64,000 nt of DNA, from positions 1,798,001 through 1,862,000 of the forward strand of contig NC_133906.1 of the NCBI RefSeq assembly GCF_964199755.1, given 5' to 3'. The DNA comes from Larus michahellis (lineage: Eukaryota; Chordata; Aves; Charadriiformes; Laridae). Of this stretch, positions 23,070 through 35,525 are shown piece after piece. The stretch's first letter is position 1; each line of letters begins with the position of its first letter. Both the position numbers and the translations under genes were made by a program. The notes beneath the pieces were generated by a model, which did no database searches, was not told where the DNA came from, and was given only the letters and a program-made list of their open reading frames with translations.

Positions 23070-23366
23070 TACGCTGACAGCGACTTCACCGCCGACAGCG
23101 TGGACGTGGCCGGCACGGTCACTCTGTGGCCGGCTGAGCGCTACGAAGTGTGCCTGAGCAGCGGCTCGGGGAGGAGGCAGTTCCAGTTCCTGAGGCCCGT
23201 CCTGTGCAGCCCGCAAAGCAGCGTTGCAGCGGGGCCGGGAAAGAAGAACGAAGATCCCCTGTGCAGCTGGCAGGCCGCGGGCGAGAGGGAAGGCGAGGCG
23301 GGGAGCACGGCCCCTCTGCTCGTTCAGCCGCCGGACTGGCCGGACGACAGGCGCGTCCATGCGTGA
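23070..23366 (+). pseudogene. Orphan beta-type protocadherin tail, second copy
   Basis: Copy of the 4790-5086 remnant, with the same motifs SVDVAGTVTL, ERYEVCLSSGSG and FQFLRPVL and the same closing stop. No ectodomain is attached. Confidence 0.75.
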
Positions 23367-23890
23367 GCCTTGTTGAAACCCGCCTGCCTTCCCCGTCCTC
23401 AGCCCGAGACTCCTGAGTAGATGTAGTGCCGTGCTGGGCTGTTACCTGCGTGCTGCCCCTGCGGGGGTTTCTGCCGGGCTTCCCCGGCCGGGGAAGGCGG
23501 CTCGATCCCTCCGGGCTGAGACTCCGCCCCACGGTGCTCCAGGAAATGCCCTGCCCCTCCCTCGACGCCGTGCTCCTGGAAGTGAAGGGAGCAGCCGTCC
23601 GGGAGCCAAGAGCGTCCACCTGCCGGAGGGCTCTGTGCAACGGGCATCGGGGAAAGAGACGGGGCAGCTGCCGGCGCTGCCCGTGTGCTCGGAGTCAAGC
23701 GTCGGCCCCGCAGGATTCCCGGCGCCCCTGCGCTGCGCTTCCCTCGCCGGCGCCGAGTGCGCGCGTCCTGCCGCGGGGCCCCGAGGCGGGCGAGCGGCCG
23801 GAGCCGCGCGTGTGCGCGCGGGCCCGTGTGCCGGTGTGAGGCGGCAGCGCGGGCAGCGGGCGGCGGCGGGCGCAGTCCCGCCGCGGGCCG
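23367..23890 (+). promoter_or_regulatory. GC-rich promoter region of gene 3
   Basis: Copy of 5087-5610. No gene is supported, and CpG density is high. Confidence 0.55.
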
Positions 23891-23916
23891 CAGGGTGGTG
23901 CTCCCGGCCAAGGCGG
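23891..23916 (+). promoter_or_regulatory. Candidate CSE/CTCF element of gene 3
   Basis: Identical to 5611-5636, about 306 bp before ATG 24197. Confidence 0.55.
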
Positions 23917-24196
23917 CGCCGAGCGGCTGCGGGCGGGGAGGCGGCCCAGCCCAGCCCGCCGCTACACAGCCCAGCCCAGCCCGGCCGAGCCGAGCCGGGC
24001 AACGGCGGCGAGCGGCGGCGAGCGGTGCCCCGTGCCAGCGGCTGCCGGGCCAGGGCGGCCGCGCTCCGTGCTGGCATCCGGAGTCGGCGAGAGGGAGGCC
24101 GCCCGACCGCCGCCCCGCCGCGCTGCTGCCGGGCGCCGCTCTCCGCGGAGGAGTGCGCGGGCGATCCGCGAGACGGAGGCTGTCCGCCGGCCCGAG

Positions 24197-26638
24197 ATGG
24201 CGATCGCAAGGCAAGTGCTTTGTCTCTGTGCTTTCCTCTCCCTGCCGCTCGCTCGCTCCGAGCCCATCCGCTACTCCGTAGCCGAGGAGGCGGCGAGCGG
24301 CTCCGTGGTAGCCAACGTGGCGGAGGACGCGGGGCTGTCCCCGGCGCAGCTGGCGGCTCGCGGCGCCCGCCTGGCCTCGGAGGACGGCCGGCAGCACTTT
24401 CGCTTAGACCCCGCCACCGGCCGGCTCGTCGTGGCCGAGAGGCTGGACCGGGAGGAGCTGTGCGGCCAGTCCGCTACGTGCACGCTCCCCTTCGAGCTCC
24501 TGCTGGCAAACCCGCTGCAGTTCTTTCGGGTGGAGGTGGCCGTGGAGGACATCAATGACTATTCCCCCGTTTTCCCAGTGGAAAAAGTCGTTTTTAAGAT
24601 CCCGGAAACGAGCAACCCTGGCTCGCGTTTCCCTCTGGAGGGTGCTCGGGACCTGGATGTTGGTAGCAACAGCATCCAGGCTTATAGCATTTCTCCCGAG
24701 AACGAGTACTTCAGTGTCTCCTTTGCAAGTCAGAGTGAGGACGACAAATATGTTGAACTGGTCTTGGAGAAGGCTCTAGACAGAGAGGAGGAAGGAGAGG
24801 TGGTTTTCAGTCTCATTGCTAGGGATGGGGGCTCTCCTCCCAGGAGTGGGACCACACAAATCCACATTGTTATTTTAGATGCAAATGACAACTCTCCTGT
24901 CTTCACACAGAAGCTGTATGTTGGGCAGGTTTTGGAAAATGCCCCTGTGGGCTCTGTTGTTCTCAGAGTGGTGGCAACTGATCAGGACGTGGGAGTTAAT
25001 GGGGACATCACCTATCAGTTCAGCGAAGCAGTGGGCCAGAGTAGGTCATCATTCATGATCGACCCTACTAGTGGTGAAATTAAAGTCACGAAGCCTCTGG
25101 ACTTTGAGGTGGCAGAAAATCATGAGCTCAGTGTGCGGGCCACGGATGGCGGTGGACTGTCAGCAATCTGCAAGGTGTTAGTGGAGGTGGTGGATGTGAA
25201 TGACAATGCACCGGAAGTGGTGGTAAGTTCCTTCAACAGCCCCATCCCCGAGAACGCATTACCCAGAACGGTGGTTGCCCTCTTTACTGTCAGGGACCGG
25301 GATTCTGGTGCGAATGGGAAGATCTCCTGTGCCCTTGAGGACCAGCTATTGTTCTCCCTGCGTCTGGCCTATAAGAACTACTATGAGCTTGTCACCGTCA
25401 ATGCTCTGGACAGGGAGGAGATGGCACGGCACATCCTCATTGTCACAGCAGCAGACGCAGGGTCACCTCCTCTCACAACCACCCAGACCTTCACGGTGGA
25501 CATCTCCGATGTCAACGACAATGCACCTGCCTTCAACCAGACATCATACACGATGTATGTGCGTGAGAACAATGTCCCCATGGTGCTTGTTGGAGCTGTC
25601 AGTGCTGCAGATGCTGATGTGGGGCCCAATGCCAAGGTGTCATATTTCCTGGCACCGTCCCATCCCACAGAGCAGCCTCCCTGCTCCTGCATCTCCGTGA
25701 ACTCTGACAATGGGCACGTGTTTGTGCTGCGGCCTCTGGACTATGAGCAGGTGAAGCAGATTGATGTCTTGGTGAGTGCCTCCGATGCGGGATCTCCTCC
25801 TCTCAGTGCCAACGTCACCGTCCACCTTGTTGTGGTGGATGAGAATGACAATGCGCCTCTGGTGCTGTACCCATCACAGGACAGCGGTCCACCATCCAGC
25901 GAGCTGGTGCCTGTATCAGCTGAGGCGGGGTACCTCATCACCAAAGTGGTGGCTGTGGATGCAGACTCGGGACAGAACTCGTGGCTCTCATACCACCTGC
26001 TGAAGGCCACCGAGCCCGGGCTGTTTGTGGTGGGTGCCCAAAGCGGAGAGGTGCGGCTGAAGAGGCCAGTGACAGAGAGGGATGCTGTGAAGCAGAAGCT
26101 AGTTGTTGTGGTGCGAGACAATGGGAAGCCACCGCTGTCAGCCACTGCGGCACTGAGTGCACTCCTGCTCAATGACTTCTCAGAAGTGCGCCTACCACCC
26201 ACCAGCCTGGCCACGGAGGACGAGAGTGACTCCCTGACAACCTATTTAATCATTTCCTTGACCTTTGTCTCACTCCTCTTCCTCGCATCCATGACAGCCT
26301 TCATCACTCGCAAGGTGTGCAAGAGAAAGGAGCTGAAGGCAGGGCATGTGCTTTATGGTGCTGGCAACTTGCAGAGCAGCCTGGCTGATGCAGCCACAGC
26401 AGGGACCTTGCCCCATGGCTATTGCTATGAGATCAGCCTCACAACGGGCTCTGGCAACAGCGAGTTCAAGTTCCTGAAGCCCATCCTCCCCAGCCTGCCA
26501 CCACAGCAGTGCACCACGGTTGGGGGCACCCACGATGAACAGGATTTCCCCTGTGGCCCCATTACTGCAGGGGACAGGGCACCAGAGAACCCCGGGACCC
26601 TCTCTGGAGAACAGTTCAATAGTCTTTCCTTTAACTAG
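24197..26638 (+). CDS. PCDHB: Beta-type clustered protocadherin, copy 3
   Basis: 813 residues with the same domain plan as copy 1: signal peptide 1-21, EC1-EC6, membrane segment about 683-704, tail ending SFN then TAG. Although its 5' flank is almost identical to that of copy 1, the ectodomain is not. EC2 starts VEKVVFKI and has [12 protein letters not shown]3 starts [12 protein letters not shown] with VATDQDVG; then [15 protein letters not shown]; the EC4 start is [20 protein letters not shown]. From VNALDREE onward it agrees with copies 1 and 4. All linkers keep DxND. The tail variant is [20 protein letters not shown]. It is a likely neuronal surface receptor; expression is not shown by the sequence. 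Confidence 0.93.
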   Translation: MAIARQVLCLCAFLSLPLARSEPIRYSVAEEAASGSVVANVAEDAGLSPAQLAARGARLASEDGRQHFRLDPATGRLVVAERLDREELCGQSATCTLPFELLLANPLQFFRVEVAVEDINDYSPVFPVEKVVFKIPETSNPGSRFPLEGARDLDVGSNSIQAYSISPENEYFSVSFASQSEDDKYVELVLEKALDREEEGEVVFSLIARDGGSPPRSGTTQIHIVILDANDNSPVFTQKLYVGQVLENAPVGSVVLRVVATDQDVGVNGDITYQFSEAVGQSRSSFMIDPTSGEIKVTKPLDFEVAENHELSVRATDGGGLSAICKVLVEVVDVNDNAPEVVVSSFNSPIPENALPRTVVALFTVRDRDSGANGKISCALEDQLLFSLRLAYKNYYELVTVNALDREEMARHILIVTAADAGSPPLTTTQTFTVDISDVNDNAPAFNQTSYTMYVRENNVPMVLVGAVSAADADVGPNAKVSYFLAPSHPTEQPPCSCISVNSDNGHVFVLRPLDYEQVKQIDVLVSASDAGSPPLSANVTVHLVVVDENDNAPLVLYPSQDSGPPSSELVPVSAEAGYLITKVVAVDADSGQNSWLSYHLLKATEPGLFVVGAQSGEVRLKRPVTERDAVKQKLVVVVRDNGKPPLSATAALSALLLNDFSEVRLPPTSLATEDESDSLTTYLIISLTFVSLLFLASMTAFITRKVCKRKELKAGHVLYGAGNLQSSLADAATAGTLPHGYCYEISLTTGSGNSEFKFLKPILPSLPPQQCTTVGGTHDEQDFPCGPITAGDRAPENPGTLSGEQFNSLSFN

Positions 26639-27008
26639 CATGGAGTCAGCACATACAGAGGCTTCATTCATGCCTCACGATAGGAAGGGATCTCTGTTAC
26701 AGCGTGTGGCAATGGTTCCTCCCAAGTTAATCTGCATTTGCAATTGGTGTCAGTGATTTCTGCCAAATTCTATGTCAGAAGAAATTTTGTCTCCCCCTCC
26801 AAACAAACAAACAAGCAAACAAAGAAACAAAAGGACCTCAAGCCTCCTTCACCCAGGAAATAATATTCTTCAGCTGTGAAATGCTTTGCGAGTGGGGTTA
26901 GGTCCAGGGTCACCAGTCAAGTTCTTGTCTCACTTGCTGTTAGGCAAGCTCCTGGCCCTCTTATTCTGTGCTGTAACGCAATGGCAAAGTCAGGCAGACA
27001 AACCCCAT
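26639..27008 (+). other. Putative 3' region of copy 3 with AAAC-type microsatellite
   Basis: Same structure as 8359-8728. Confidence 0.55.
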
Positions 27009-27644
27009 TGTCCTGGTTTCAGGTGGGATAGAGTTAATTTTCTTCCTAGTAGCTGGTAGCCTAGTAGCTGTGTTTTGGATTTAGCATGAGAATAATGTTG
27101 ATAACACACTGATGCTTTAGTGGTTGCTAAATCGTGCTTGCACTAAGTCAAGGACATTTCAGCATCCTAAGCCCTGCCAGTGAGGAGGCTGGAGGTGCAT
27201 AAGCAGTTGTGAGGGGACAGAGCCAGGACAGCTGACCCAACCTGGCCAGAGGGATAATTCATAGCATATGACATCATGCTCAGCATATATAGTGGTGGGA
27301 AGTGGCCGGGCATCTGAGAATGCTACTTGGGAGGAGAGTGGGCATCAGTCCTTTGATAGTGAGCAGTTGTTTTTCATTGTGTCACTTGTCTTTTCTTGTG
27401 TTTTAGTTATCTTTTGGTTGTTGTTGTTGTTATTTTCCTGTTATTATTATTAGCATTAGTTTTGGTATTAGTTTTATTATTTTAATATTTTAGTTAATTT
27501 CTTAAACTGTTTTCATATTAACACAAGAGTTTTTTCACTTTTACTCTTCCAATTCTCTCCCCCTTTCCACCGTGGGGGGAGGGGAGTGGCAGTGAGTGAA
27601 TGGCTGTGTGGTGCTTAGGTGCTGACTGGGGTTACACCACGACA
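27009..27644 (+). mobile_element. Solo LTR, ERV-L type, behind gene 3
   Basis: Begins TGTCCTGGTTTCAGG and ends ACACCACGACA. It pairs with the LTR behind copy 2 in its right half. Confidence 0.88.
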
Positions 27645-27904
27645 CACACGCTCACTGAAATGCATGTAGTTGTCCACCCGGGTCAGAAAAGCAAGGAAAT
27701 TGTGAGTACTGTGTTACTGTGTGGTGCAAGCAAGGGACTCTTTCTTCTCGGGGAGCTGCTTCTTCTCTGCTCTGTCTGAGATGTGGGCTCTGTCTGATTT
27801 TCTGTCTGGTCACAATGTCTGTCTGGACAGCCGTTGTGTGCCTGCCTATGCTGCAATAGTGCTTCCCAGTGAAGCAGAGAGTTGCTGCCATCCAGACGCT
27901 CTGA

Positions 27905-29790
27905 TCAGGCAAGAAGGGTATTTTCAACCATCACCCACAGATCCCTTTCTGCAGGGCTGCTCTCCAGCCACTCCTCTCCCAATGTATACACATACACAGT
28001 ACTACTCTATCCCAGGTGCAGAATCTGGCCTTTGGAATTCTTAAGTGTCATGCCGTTGATGATTGCACAATGCTCCAATCCATCTAGATCCCTCTGCAAG
28101 GCCTCTTTTTCCTTCAGAGAGGGAGCAGCACCTTCCTGTTTGGTATCATCAGCAAAGTTGCTAATGGTACCTTCAACTCCTGCACCCAGATCAGTGAAAA
28201 TAGTATTGAACAGGACTGGCCCTAGAATTGAACCCTGAGGAACGCCGCTGGTGACATGTCACCCGCCAGACGTTGCTCCCCTATTCACTGCAACCCTTAG
28301 AGCCCTGCCCTTCAGCTGGTTCTTCACCCTGCTGATAGTGAATCCGCTCATCTCACAGTTGAACGACATGTCCAGAAGAATTCTCCGAGGGATGATATCT
28401 ACAGTCACACAAGAATCCATAAAAACTACATCCACAGCCTTCCTTCACGCACGGGACAGGTGACCTCATAATAGAAGAGTGTGGACCTGTTGGAGTGAGT
28501 CCAGAGGAGGGCCATGAGGATGACCAGAGCACTGGAGCACCTTTCCTATGAAGAGAGACTGAGAGAGTTGGGGTTGTTCAGCGTGGAGAGGAGAAGGCTT
28601 CAGGGAGACCTTATAGAAGCCTTCCAGTATGTAAAGGAGGCCTCCAGCAAAGATGGGAAGGGACTCTTTATTAAGGAGTGTATCAATAGGAAAAAGGGGA
28701 ATGGTTTTAAACTGAAAGAGGGGAGATATAGATTAGATATTAGGAAGACATTCTTTACTGTGAGGGTGATGAGACACTGGAACGGGTTTCCCAGGGAAGT
28801 TGTGGATACCCCTTCCCTGTAAGTTTTCAAGACCAGGCTGGATGGGGCTTTGAGCAACCTGGTCTAGTGGGAGGTGTCCCTGCCCATGGCAGGAGTGGTG
28901 GATCTAGATGATCTTTAAGGTGCCTTCGAAATCAAACCATTCTATGATTTTATGACATCAAAGCAATTAAACAGGACTTTCCCTTGGTGAACCCACGTTG
29001 ACTGCACCTGATGATTGCATTGTTCTTTCAATGCCTTTCAGTAGTACTCAGTATCATCTTTAATCTGTAATTTTCCCAGGGTCTGAGGTTGGACTAACAG
29101 GTCAGTAGTTTCCTGGGTCTTCCCTCTTGCCCTTCTTGTAAATTGGAAGAACATTGTCTAGTTTCCAGTCAGCAGGGACCCCTCCCCAGTCTCCCAAGGC
29201 CTTTGGCAGCTGATCAAGTGGTGTCTTGCTGTAACACTAACTAGCTCCTTCAGTAATCTGGGACAAATCCCATCAGGCGCCATGGACTTGTGAACATTCC
29301 GCTGATGCATCTGATCCCTGACAATTCAGCATCCACCAATGGAAAGACATTATTCCTGCATTCGTGTACCTCTGACTCAGTGGACTGGGCAGTCGAAAGT
29401 TGATTAGGAGTATTAAAGATTGAGGCAAGAGAACCATTGAATGCCTCCTCTTCTTCTTCATCCCCGTCGGTCAGGTTACCGTCTTCAACAAGTATCAGTC
29501 TCATGTTTTCTTTAGACCTCCTCTTGATATTGACATACTTTAAAAAGCCTTGCTTGTTGTCTGACACAACGCTGGCCAGTTTCCACTCTAATAGTGCTTT
29601 GTGCATTCGTGTCTTCTCCCTGCATATACAAACCTCAGCTCTGCAGTCTTCCTGCAAAGCCTGACCTTGCTTCCCGAGATCACACAATTTCTTTTTCCTC
29701 TTGAGCTCCAGGAGGAGTTCCCTGTTTGGGCAAGCTGCTCTTCTGCCCTGTTTGCTTGACTGTTGACACAGTGGAATTGCTTGTTTGTAG
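27905..29790 (-). mobile_element. Minus-strand CR1, shortened form, with nested CR1
   Basis: Homologue of 17851-19720, broken, with small differences throughout. The spacer at 27645-27904 before it holds no gene. Confidence 0.85.
28479..28956 (+). mobile_element. CR1 3' end nested in the minus-strand CR1
   Basis: Same insertion as 140-617. Confidence 0.9.
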
Positions 29791-30921
29791 ACTGTAACTG
29801 TTCAGAGTTGTGAAAACATGCTCATTGCCTTTGTGTGCATTGTAAGGAAACTGCACAAGTTACTTCAAAGGACTTTGTCTGAAGGTAGAGTTGAGATGAA
29901 CTAGGAGAAAGCCCATTGAGTTTTCTCTGATCTTTGTTCCTGAATTCAGAGGCTTCTTGATGGCAGGGGAAATCTGTCCCACCAGGATTTCCTGGGTTTG
30001 TGTTAGAGCATTTGCATTCTGCTTTCTGCCCTTTCTCCTTCTACTTTGTGAACTGTGTTTGAGCATTGTCTTACCTCTTCCTCTTAAGAAGGACTGTCAC
30101 TCCATGTATAATATGAGATTGCTTGAATGAAAGCAGTGTGGCACAGAATATTTGGAAACCCTGACACTGTGTTGTGCTTGAGTTATAAACTGTACCATTG
30201 TAAACAGGGATACTCTTGTGTGTAAAAATGAAATAAAGAGAACTCTGGAATGCCTTGTGTGAAGACAGTAGTCTTTGTTGACTTGGGTTTTTTTCTGGGA
30301 AAGGTCTGTCAAAGTTTTTTAAAAGGCTGCAATTTTTTTTTCTCATTTTGTCCCTTGCCTGATGTACGTCTGAGTGGGTGCAATTCTTCCATTTGGAGAT
30401 GAAGCCTAAACCGCATTCAGTGATACTGTGGGGAGCAGGGCTTTGCTGGCAGTCCTGCATGGGTCTTTGGGGCACTGAGGTTCTGGTTGCCACAGGGCCT
30501 ACTTAGATCCAGGTCACAGGAAAGCGGCCCCTACCATAAGAGTGTGTACAAAAGCTTCTGCAAAGGAGTGAGGTGGGGGAGTGACCTATCCCATTTTCCC
30601 TAGAGTGTCACCTGTGGATGGCAGCTGTGAGGTGTTTGAGCACAAAGTGTTTGTGACCTTAAAGGTGTAGCAGTTTCAGAAGATGGATGGCACAAAGACA
30701 GCATACATGTTCCTGTTGGGAAGTATTTGCGGGCACAAGAGTACATGGGCAATTACTGAGTGAAATCTGCTATCGGCGAGAGGCTTTGATATCAGGAAAT
30801 GTAGAAGATTTCATCCATCCCTTCCACAGGGACCAGATAAAAAGGTTAACACCGGAGGCTGGTGTAGCGAAGACTGTTATATGTCAAGACATGAATGCTG
30901 CACTATCCAGTTGGCCCGAGT
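29791..30921. other. Duplicated spacer upstream of copy 4, no gene seen
   Basis: Homologue of 1441-2593. No supported gene. An AATAAA-containing motif lies near 30232. Confidence 0.5.
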
Positions 30922-31095
30922 AGCATCATGGAATCATTTAGGTTGGAGAAGATCCTTGAGACCATCGAGTCCAACTGTTAAGCTTACATTACCAAGTCCA
31001 CCACTGAACCCTGTCCCTAAGCACCACGTCCACGGACGCTGGGCGCTTCCGTGGGCGGCCAGTGGTAAGGCTTGACAATCCTTTTCGTGAAGAAA
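30922..31095 (-). mobile_element. CR1 3'-end fragment cut by a deletion, minus strand
   Basis: Starts CATCATGGAATCATTTAGG and ends at the promoter block, as before copies 2 and 5. Confidence 0.8.
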
Positions 31096-31365
31096 TATTT
31101 CCGAGCGCTGGGCAACAGGGATCGGGGGAAGAGACGGGGCAGCAGCCGGCGCTGCCCGTGTGCTCGGAGTCAAGCGTCGGCCCCGCAGGACTCCCGGCGC
31201 TTCTGCGCTGCGATTCCCTCGCCGGCGCCGAGTGCGCGCGTCCTGCCGCGGAGCCCCGAGGCGGGCGACCGGCCGGAGCCGCGCGTGTGCGCGCGGGCCC
31301 GTGTGCCGGTGCGAGGCGGCAGCGCGGGCAGCGGGCGGCGGCGGGCGCAGTCCCGCCGCGGGCCG

Positions 31366-31391
31366 CAGGGTGGTGCTCCCGGCCAAGGCGG
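31366..31391 (+). promoter_or_regulatory. Candidate CSE/CTCF element of gene 4
   Basis: Same bases as 5611-5636, about 311 bp before ATG 31677. Confidence 0.55.
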
Positions 31392-31676
31392 CGCCGAGCG
31401 GCTGCGGGCGGGGAGGCGGCCCAGCCCAACCCGCCGCTACCCAGCCCAGCCCGGCCTAGCCGAGCCGAGCCGAGCCGGGCAACGGCGGCGAGCGGCGGCG
31501 AGCGGTGCCCCGTGCCAGCGGCTGCCGGGCCAGGGCGGCCGCGCTCCGTGCCGGCATCCGGAGTCGGCGAGAGGGAGGCCGCCCGACCGCCGCCCCGCCG
31601 CGCTGCTGCCGGGCGCCGCTCTCCGCGGAGGAGTGCGCGGGCGATCCGCGAGACGGAGGCTGTCCGCCGGCCCGAG

Positions 31677-34118
31677 ATGGCGATCGCAAGGCAAGTGCTT
31701 TGTCTCTGTGCTTTCCTCTCCCTGCCGCTCGCTCGCTCCGAGCCCATCCGCTACTCCGTAGCCGAGGAGGCGGCGAGCGGCTCCGTGGTAGCCAACGTGG
31801 CGGAGGACGCGGGGCTGTCCCCGGCGCAGCTGGCGGCTCGCGGCGCCCGCCTGGCCTCGGAGGACGGCCGGCAGCACTTTCGCTTAGACCCCGCCACCGG
31901 CCGGCTCGTCGTGGCCGAGAGGCTGGACCGGGAGGAGCTGTGCGGCCAGTCCGCTACGTGCACGCTCCCCTTCGAGCTCCTGCTGGCAAACCCGCTGCAG
32001 TTCTTTCGGGTGGAGGTGGCCGTGGAGGACATCAATGACCATTCCCCCGTTTTCCCGGAGGAAGTAGTCATTTTTAAGATCCTGGAAACGAGCAACCCTG
32101 GCTCACGTTTCCCTCTGGAGGGTGCTCGGGACCTGGATGTTGGCAGCAACAGCATCCAGGCTTACAGCATTTCTCCCGAGAACGAGTACTTTAGTGTCTC
32201 CTTTGGTAGTCGGAGGAACGGTGACGAATATGTTGAACTGGTCTTGGAGAAGGCTCTAGACAGAGAGGAGGAAGGAGACGTGGATTTAAGTCTCATTGCC
32301 ATGGACGGAGGCTCTCCTCCCAGGAGTGGGACCACACAAATCCACATTATTGTTCTAGATGTAAATGACAATGCTCCTGTCTTCAAAGAGGAAGGATATA
32401 TTGCGCAGATTTTGGAAAATGCGCCTGTTGGCTCAGTGGTCCTTAGAGTGACGGCTATTGATCGGGATGAGGGAGTTAATGGGGACATCACCTATCAGTT
32501 CAGGCAAGCAGTGGGACAGAGCAACTCAGCATTCACGATCGACCCTACTAGTGGTGAAATTAAAGTCACGAAGCCTCTGGACTTTGAGGTGGCAGAGAAT
32601 CATGAGCTCAGTGTGCGGGCCACGGATGGCGGTGGCCTGTCAGCTATCTGCAAGGTGTTGGTGGAGGTGGTGGACATGAATGACAATGCACCTGAGCTGG
32701 TGGTCAACTCCTTCAACAGCCCCCTCCCCGAGAACGCATTCCCTGGAACAGTGGTTGCCCTCTTTACTGTCAGGGACAGGGATTCTGGTGCTAATGGGAA
32801 GATCTCCTGTGCCCTTGAGGACCAGCTATTGTTCTCCCTGCGTCTGGCCTATAAGAACTACTATGAGCTTGTCACCGTCAATGCTCTGGACAGGGAGGAG
32901 ATGGCACGGCACATCCTCATTGTCACAGCAGCAGACGCAGGGTCACCTCCTCTCACAACCACCCAGACCTTCACGGTGGACATCTCCGATGTCAACGACA
33001 ATGCACCTGCCTTCAACCAGACATCATACACGATGTATGTGCGTGAGAACAATGTCCCCATGGTGCTTGTTGGAGCTGTCAGTGCTGCGGATGCTGATGC
33101 GGGGACCAACGCCAAGGTGACATATTTCCTGGCACCGTCCCATCCCACAGAGCAGCCTCCCTGCTCCTGCATCTCCGTGAACTCTGACAATGGGCACGTG
33201 TTTGTGCTGCGGCCTCTGGACTATGAGCAGGTGAAGCAGATTGATGTCTTGGTGAGTGCCTCCGATGCGGGATCTCCTCCTCTCAGTGCCAACGTCACCG
33301 TCCACCTTGTTGTGGTGGATGAGAATGACAATGCGCCTCTGGTGCTGTACCCATCACAGGACAGCGGTCCACCATCCAGCGAGCTGGTGCCTGTATCAGC
33401 TGAGGCAGGGTACCTCATCACCAAAGTGGTGGCTGTGGATGCAGACTCGGGACAGAACTCGTGGCTCTCATACCACCTGCTGAAGGCCACCGAGCCCGGG
33501 CTGTTTGTGGTGGGTGCCCAAAGCGGGGAGGTGCAGCTGAAGAGGCCAGTGACAGAGAGGGACGCTGTGAAGCAGAAGCTTGTTGTTGTGGTGCGAGACA
33601 ATGGGCAGCCTCCGCTGTCCGCCACTGCTGCACTGAACGCCCTCCTTCTCAATGACTTCTCAGAAGTGCGCCGACCACCCACCGGCCTGGCCACGGAGGA
33701 TGAGAGTGACTCCCTGACAACCTATTTAATCATTTCCTTGACCTTTGTCTCACTCCTCTTCCTCGCATCCATGACAGCCTTCATCACTCGCAAGGTGTGC
33801 AAGAGAAAGGAGCTGAAGGCAGGGCACGTGCTTTATGGTGCTGGCAACTTGCAGAGCAGCCTGGCTGATGCAGCCACAGCAGGGACCTTGCCCCATGGCT
33901 ATTGCTATGAGATCAGCCTCACAACGGGCTCTGGCAACAGCGAGTTCAAGTTCCTGAAGCCCATCCTCCCCAGCCTGCCACCACAGCAGTGCACCACGGT
34001 TGGGGACACCCATGATGAACAGGTTTTCCCCCGTGGCCCCATTACTGCAGCAGACATGGCACCAGACAACCCCGGGACCCTCTCTGGAGAACAGTTCAAT
34101 AGTCTTTCCTTTAACTAG
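31677..34118 (+). CDS. PCDHB: Beta-type clustered protocadherin, copy 4
   Basis: 813 residues with the same plan as copy 1. EC2 variants are EEVVIFKI and [10 protein letters not shown], then [15 protein letters not shown]3 starts [13 protein letters not shown] with TAIDRDEG and SNSAFTID, the same block class as copy 1. The EC4 start is ELVVNSFN, with [10 protein letters not shown]5 has the private [13 protein letters not shown]. In EC6, Gln replaces Arg in GEVQLKRPV, and RDNGQPP replaces RDNGKPP. The tail carries the [12 protein letters not shown] variant shared only with copy 5. I chose ATG 31677 by homology; the frame is open for another 205 codons upstream, through the promoter block, which is a GC effect. 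Confidence 0.93.
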   Translation: MAIARQVLCLCAFLSLPLARSEPIRYSVAEEAASGSVVANVAEDAGLSPAQLAARGARLASEDGRQHFRLDPATGRLVVAERLDREELCGQSATCTLPFELLLANPLQFFRVEVAVEDINDHSPVFPEEVVIFKILETSNPGSRFPLEGARDLDVGSNSIQAYSISPENEYFSVSFGSRRNGDEYVELVLEKALDREEEGDVDLSLIAMDGGSPPRSGTTQIHIIVLDVNDNAPVFKEEGYIAQILENAPVGSVVLRVTAIDRDEGVNGDITYQFRQAVGQSNSAFTIDPTSGEIKVTKPLDFEVAENHELSVRATDGGGLSAICKVLVEVVDMNDNAPELVVNSFNSPLPENAFPGTVVALFTVRDRDSGANGKISCALEDQLLFSLRLAYKNYYELVTVNALDREEMARHILIVTAADAGSPPLTTTQTFTVDISDVNDNAPAFNQTSYTMYVRENNVPMVLVGAVSAADADAGTNAKVTYFLAPSHPTEQPPCSCISVNSDNGHVFVLRPLDYEQVKQIDVLVSASDAGSPPLSANVTVHLVVVDENDNAPLVLYPSQDSGPPSSELVPVSAEAGYLITKVVAVDADSGQNSWLSYHLLKATEPGLFVVGAQSGEVQLKRPVTERDAVKQKLVVVVRDNGQPPLSATAALNALLLNDFSEVRRPPTGLATEDESDSLTTYLIISLTFVSLLFLASMTAFITRKVCKRKELKAGHVLYGAGNLQSSLADAATAGTLPHGYCYEISLTTGSGNSEFKFLKPILPSLPPQQCTTVGDTHDEQVFPRGPITAADMAPDNPGTLSGEQFNSLSFN

Positions 34119-34488
34119 CATGGAGTCAGCACATACAGAGGCTTCATTCATGCCTCACGATAGGAAGGGATCCCAGTTACAGCATGTGGCAATGGTTCCT
34201 CCCAGGTTAATCTGCATTTGCAATTGGCGTCAGTGATTTCTGCCAAATTCTATGTCAGAAGAAATTTTGTCTCCCCCTCCAAACAAACAAACAAGCAAAC
34301 AAAGAAACAAAAGGACCTCAAGCCTCCTTCACCCAGGAAATAATATTCTTCAGCTGTGAAATGCTTTGCGAGTGGGGTTAGGTCCAGGGTCACCAGTCAA
34401 GTTCTTGTCTCACTTGCTGTTAGGCAAGCTCCTGGCCCTCTTATTCTGTGCTGTAACGCAATGGCAAAGTCAGGCAGACAAATCCCAT
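34119..34488 (+). other. Putative 3' region of copy 4 with AAAC-type microsatellite
   Basis: Same structure as 8359-8728. Confidence 0.55.
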
Positions 34489-35090
34489 TGTCCTGGTTTC
34501 AGGTGGGATAGAGTTAATTTTCTTCCTAGTAGCTGGTAGCCTAGTAGCTGTGTTTTGGATTTAGCATGAGAATAATGTTGATAACACACTGATGCTTTAG
34601 TGGTTGCTAAATCGTGCTTTTCAGCTTCTCATGCCCTGCCAGTGAGGAGGCTGGAGATGCATAAGCAGTTGTGAGGGGACAGAGCCAGGACAGCTGACCC
34701 AACCTGGCCAAAGGGATAATTCATAGCATATGACATCATGCTCAGCCTATTGAGTGTGGGGAACTGGCTGGGCATCTTGGGATGCTACTGAGGAACAGGC
34801 TAGGCATAGTTTGGTTGGTTGTGAGCAGTTGTTTTTCATTTGTATCACTTGTCTTTTCTTGGGTTTTGTTAACTTTTCGTTGTTTTTATTTTCACATTCT
34901 TTTTCTTCTTGTTGTTGTTATTATTATTTTATTTTATTGGAATTATTAAAGATTTCTCATCTCAACCCATGAGTTTTCTCACTTTTAGTCTCTCAATTCT
35001 TTCCCACATCCCACCATGGGGCTGTCTAGGGGGGTTAGTGAGTCAATGGCTGTGTGGTGCTTAGCTGCCAGCTGCGGTTAAACTATGACA
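34489..35090 (+). mobile_element. Solo LTR, ERV-L type, behind gene 4
   Basis: Begins TGTCCTGGTTTCAGG and ends AACTATGACA. It is closest to the LTR behind gene 1, including the ATTAAA near 34946. Confidence 0.88.
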
Positions 35091-35525
35091 CACCAGCTCA
35101 CGGAAATGCCCATAGCCCTCGTCCCAGTTCAGAAAAGCAAGGAAGTTGCGAGTACTGTGTTACTATGTGGTGGAAGCATGGGGGGCTGGCTCTTCCCTGC
35201 GTGCTGGATGTCTCTGTCTGAGATGTTTGGGGTCTATGTGTTTTGCCTTCTTGTCACGATGTCTGTCTGGACAGCCATTGTGTGTCTGCATATGCTGCAC
35301 TAGTGCTGCGTGGTGAGGCAGGGAGTTGCTCACATCAAACCCCTGTGGTGCACGCAGTTCCAGCTCATTGGGCAAGAAAGGTATTTTGTCCCTTTGAGTA
35401 CAGCAGTCTCCTCTTCTCTAGGGGAGAGCAGTAAGGCACACAAGATCTTCCTTTGGCCCACAAGATGTGGTGGGCATGCTGTCTTCCTGGGATTACCTTG
35501 GAAATATAGCAGTGCTAACAGGAGT
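35091..35525. other. Spacer between solo LTR and CR1, no gene seen
   Basis: Nearly the same as 9350-9784. Confidence 0.5.

Larger units (their letters stand above)
18281..23970. repeat. Right copy of the 18,280-bp-period tandem duplication
   Basis: This is the partner of 1-5690 and lies between the second and third beta-type genes. All internal elements keep the same order and spacing. Downstream of 23970 the similarity continues at a lower level through the coding exon, where gene 3 differs from gene 1 in many EC2-EC3 positions, so the coding exon is more diverged than the noncoding flank. Confidence 0.93.

Noticed and set aside
31062-31676. Upstream extension of the gene 4 frame (a 1018-codon frame) and similar ones for genes 1, 2, 3 and 5
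   Set aside because: The extension runs through the CpG-rich promoter block and a CR1 end and is not conserved as protein. The ATG at 31677 is directly followed by a signal peptide in all five copies.
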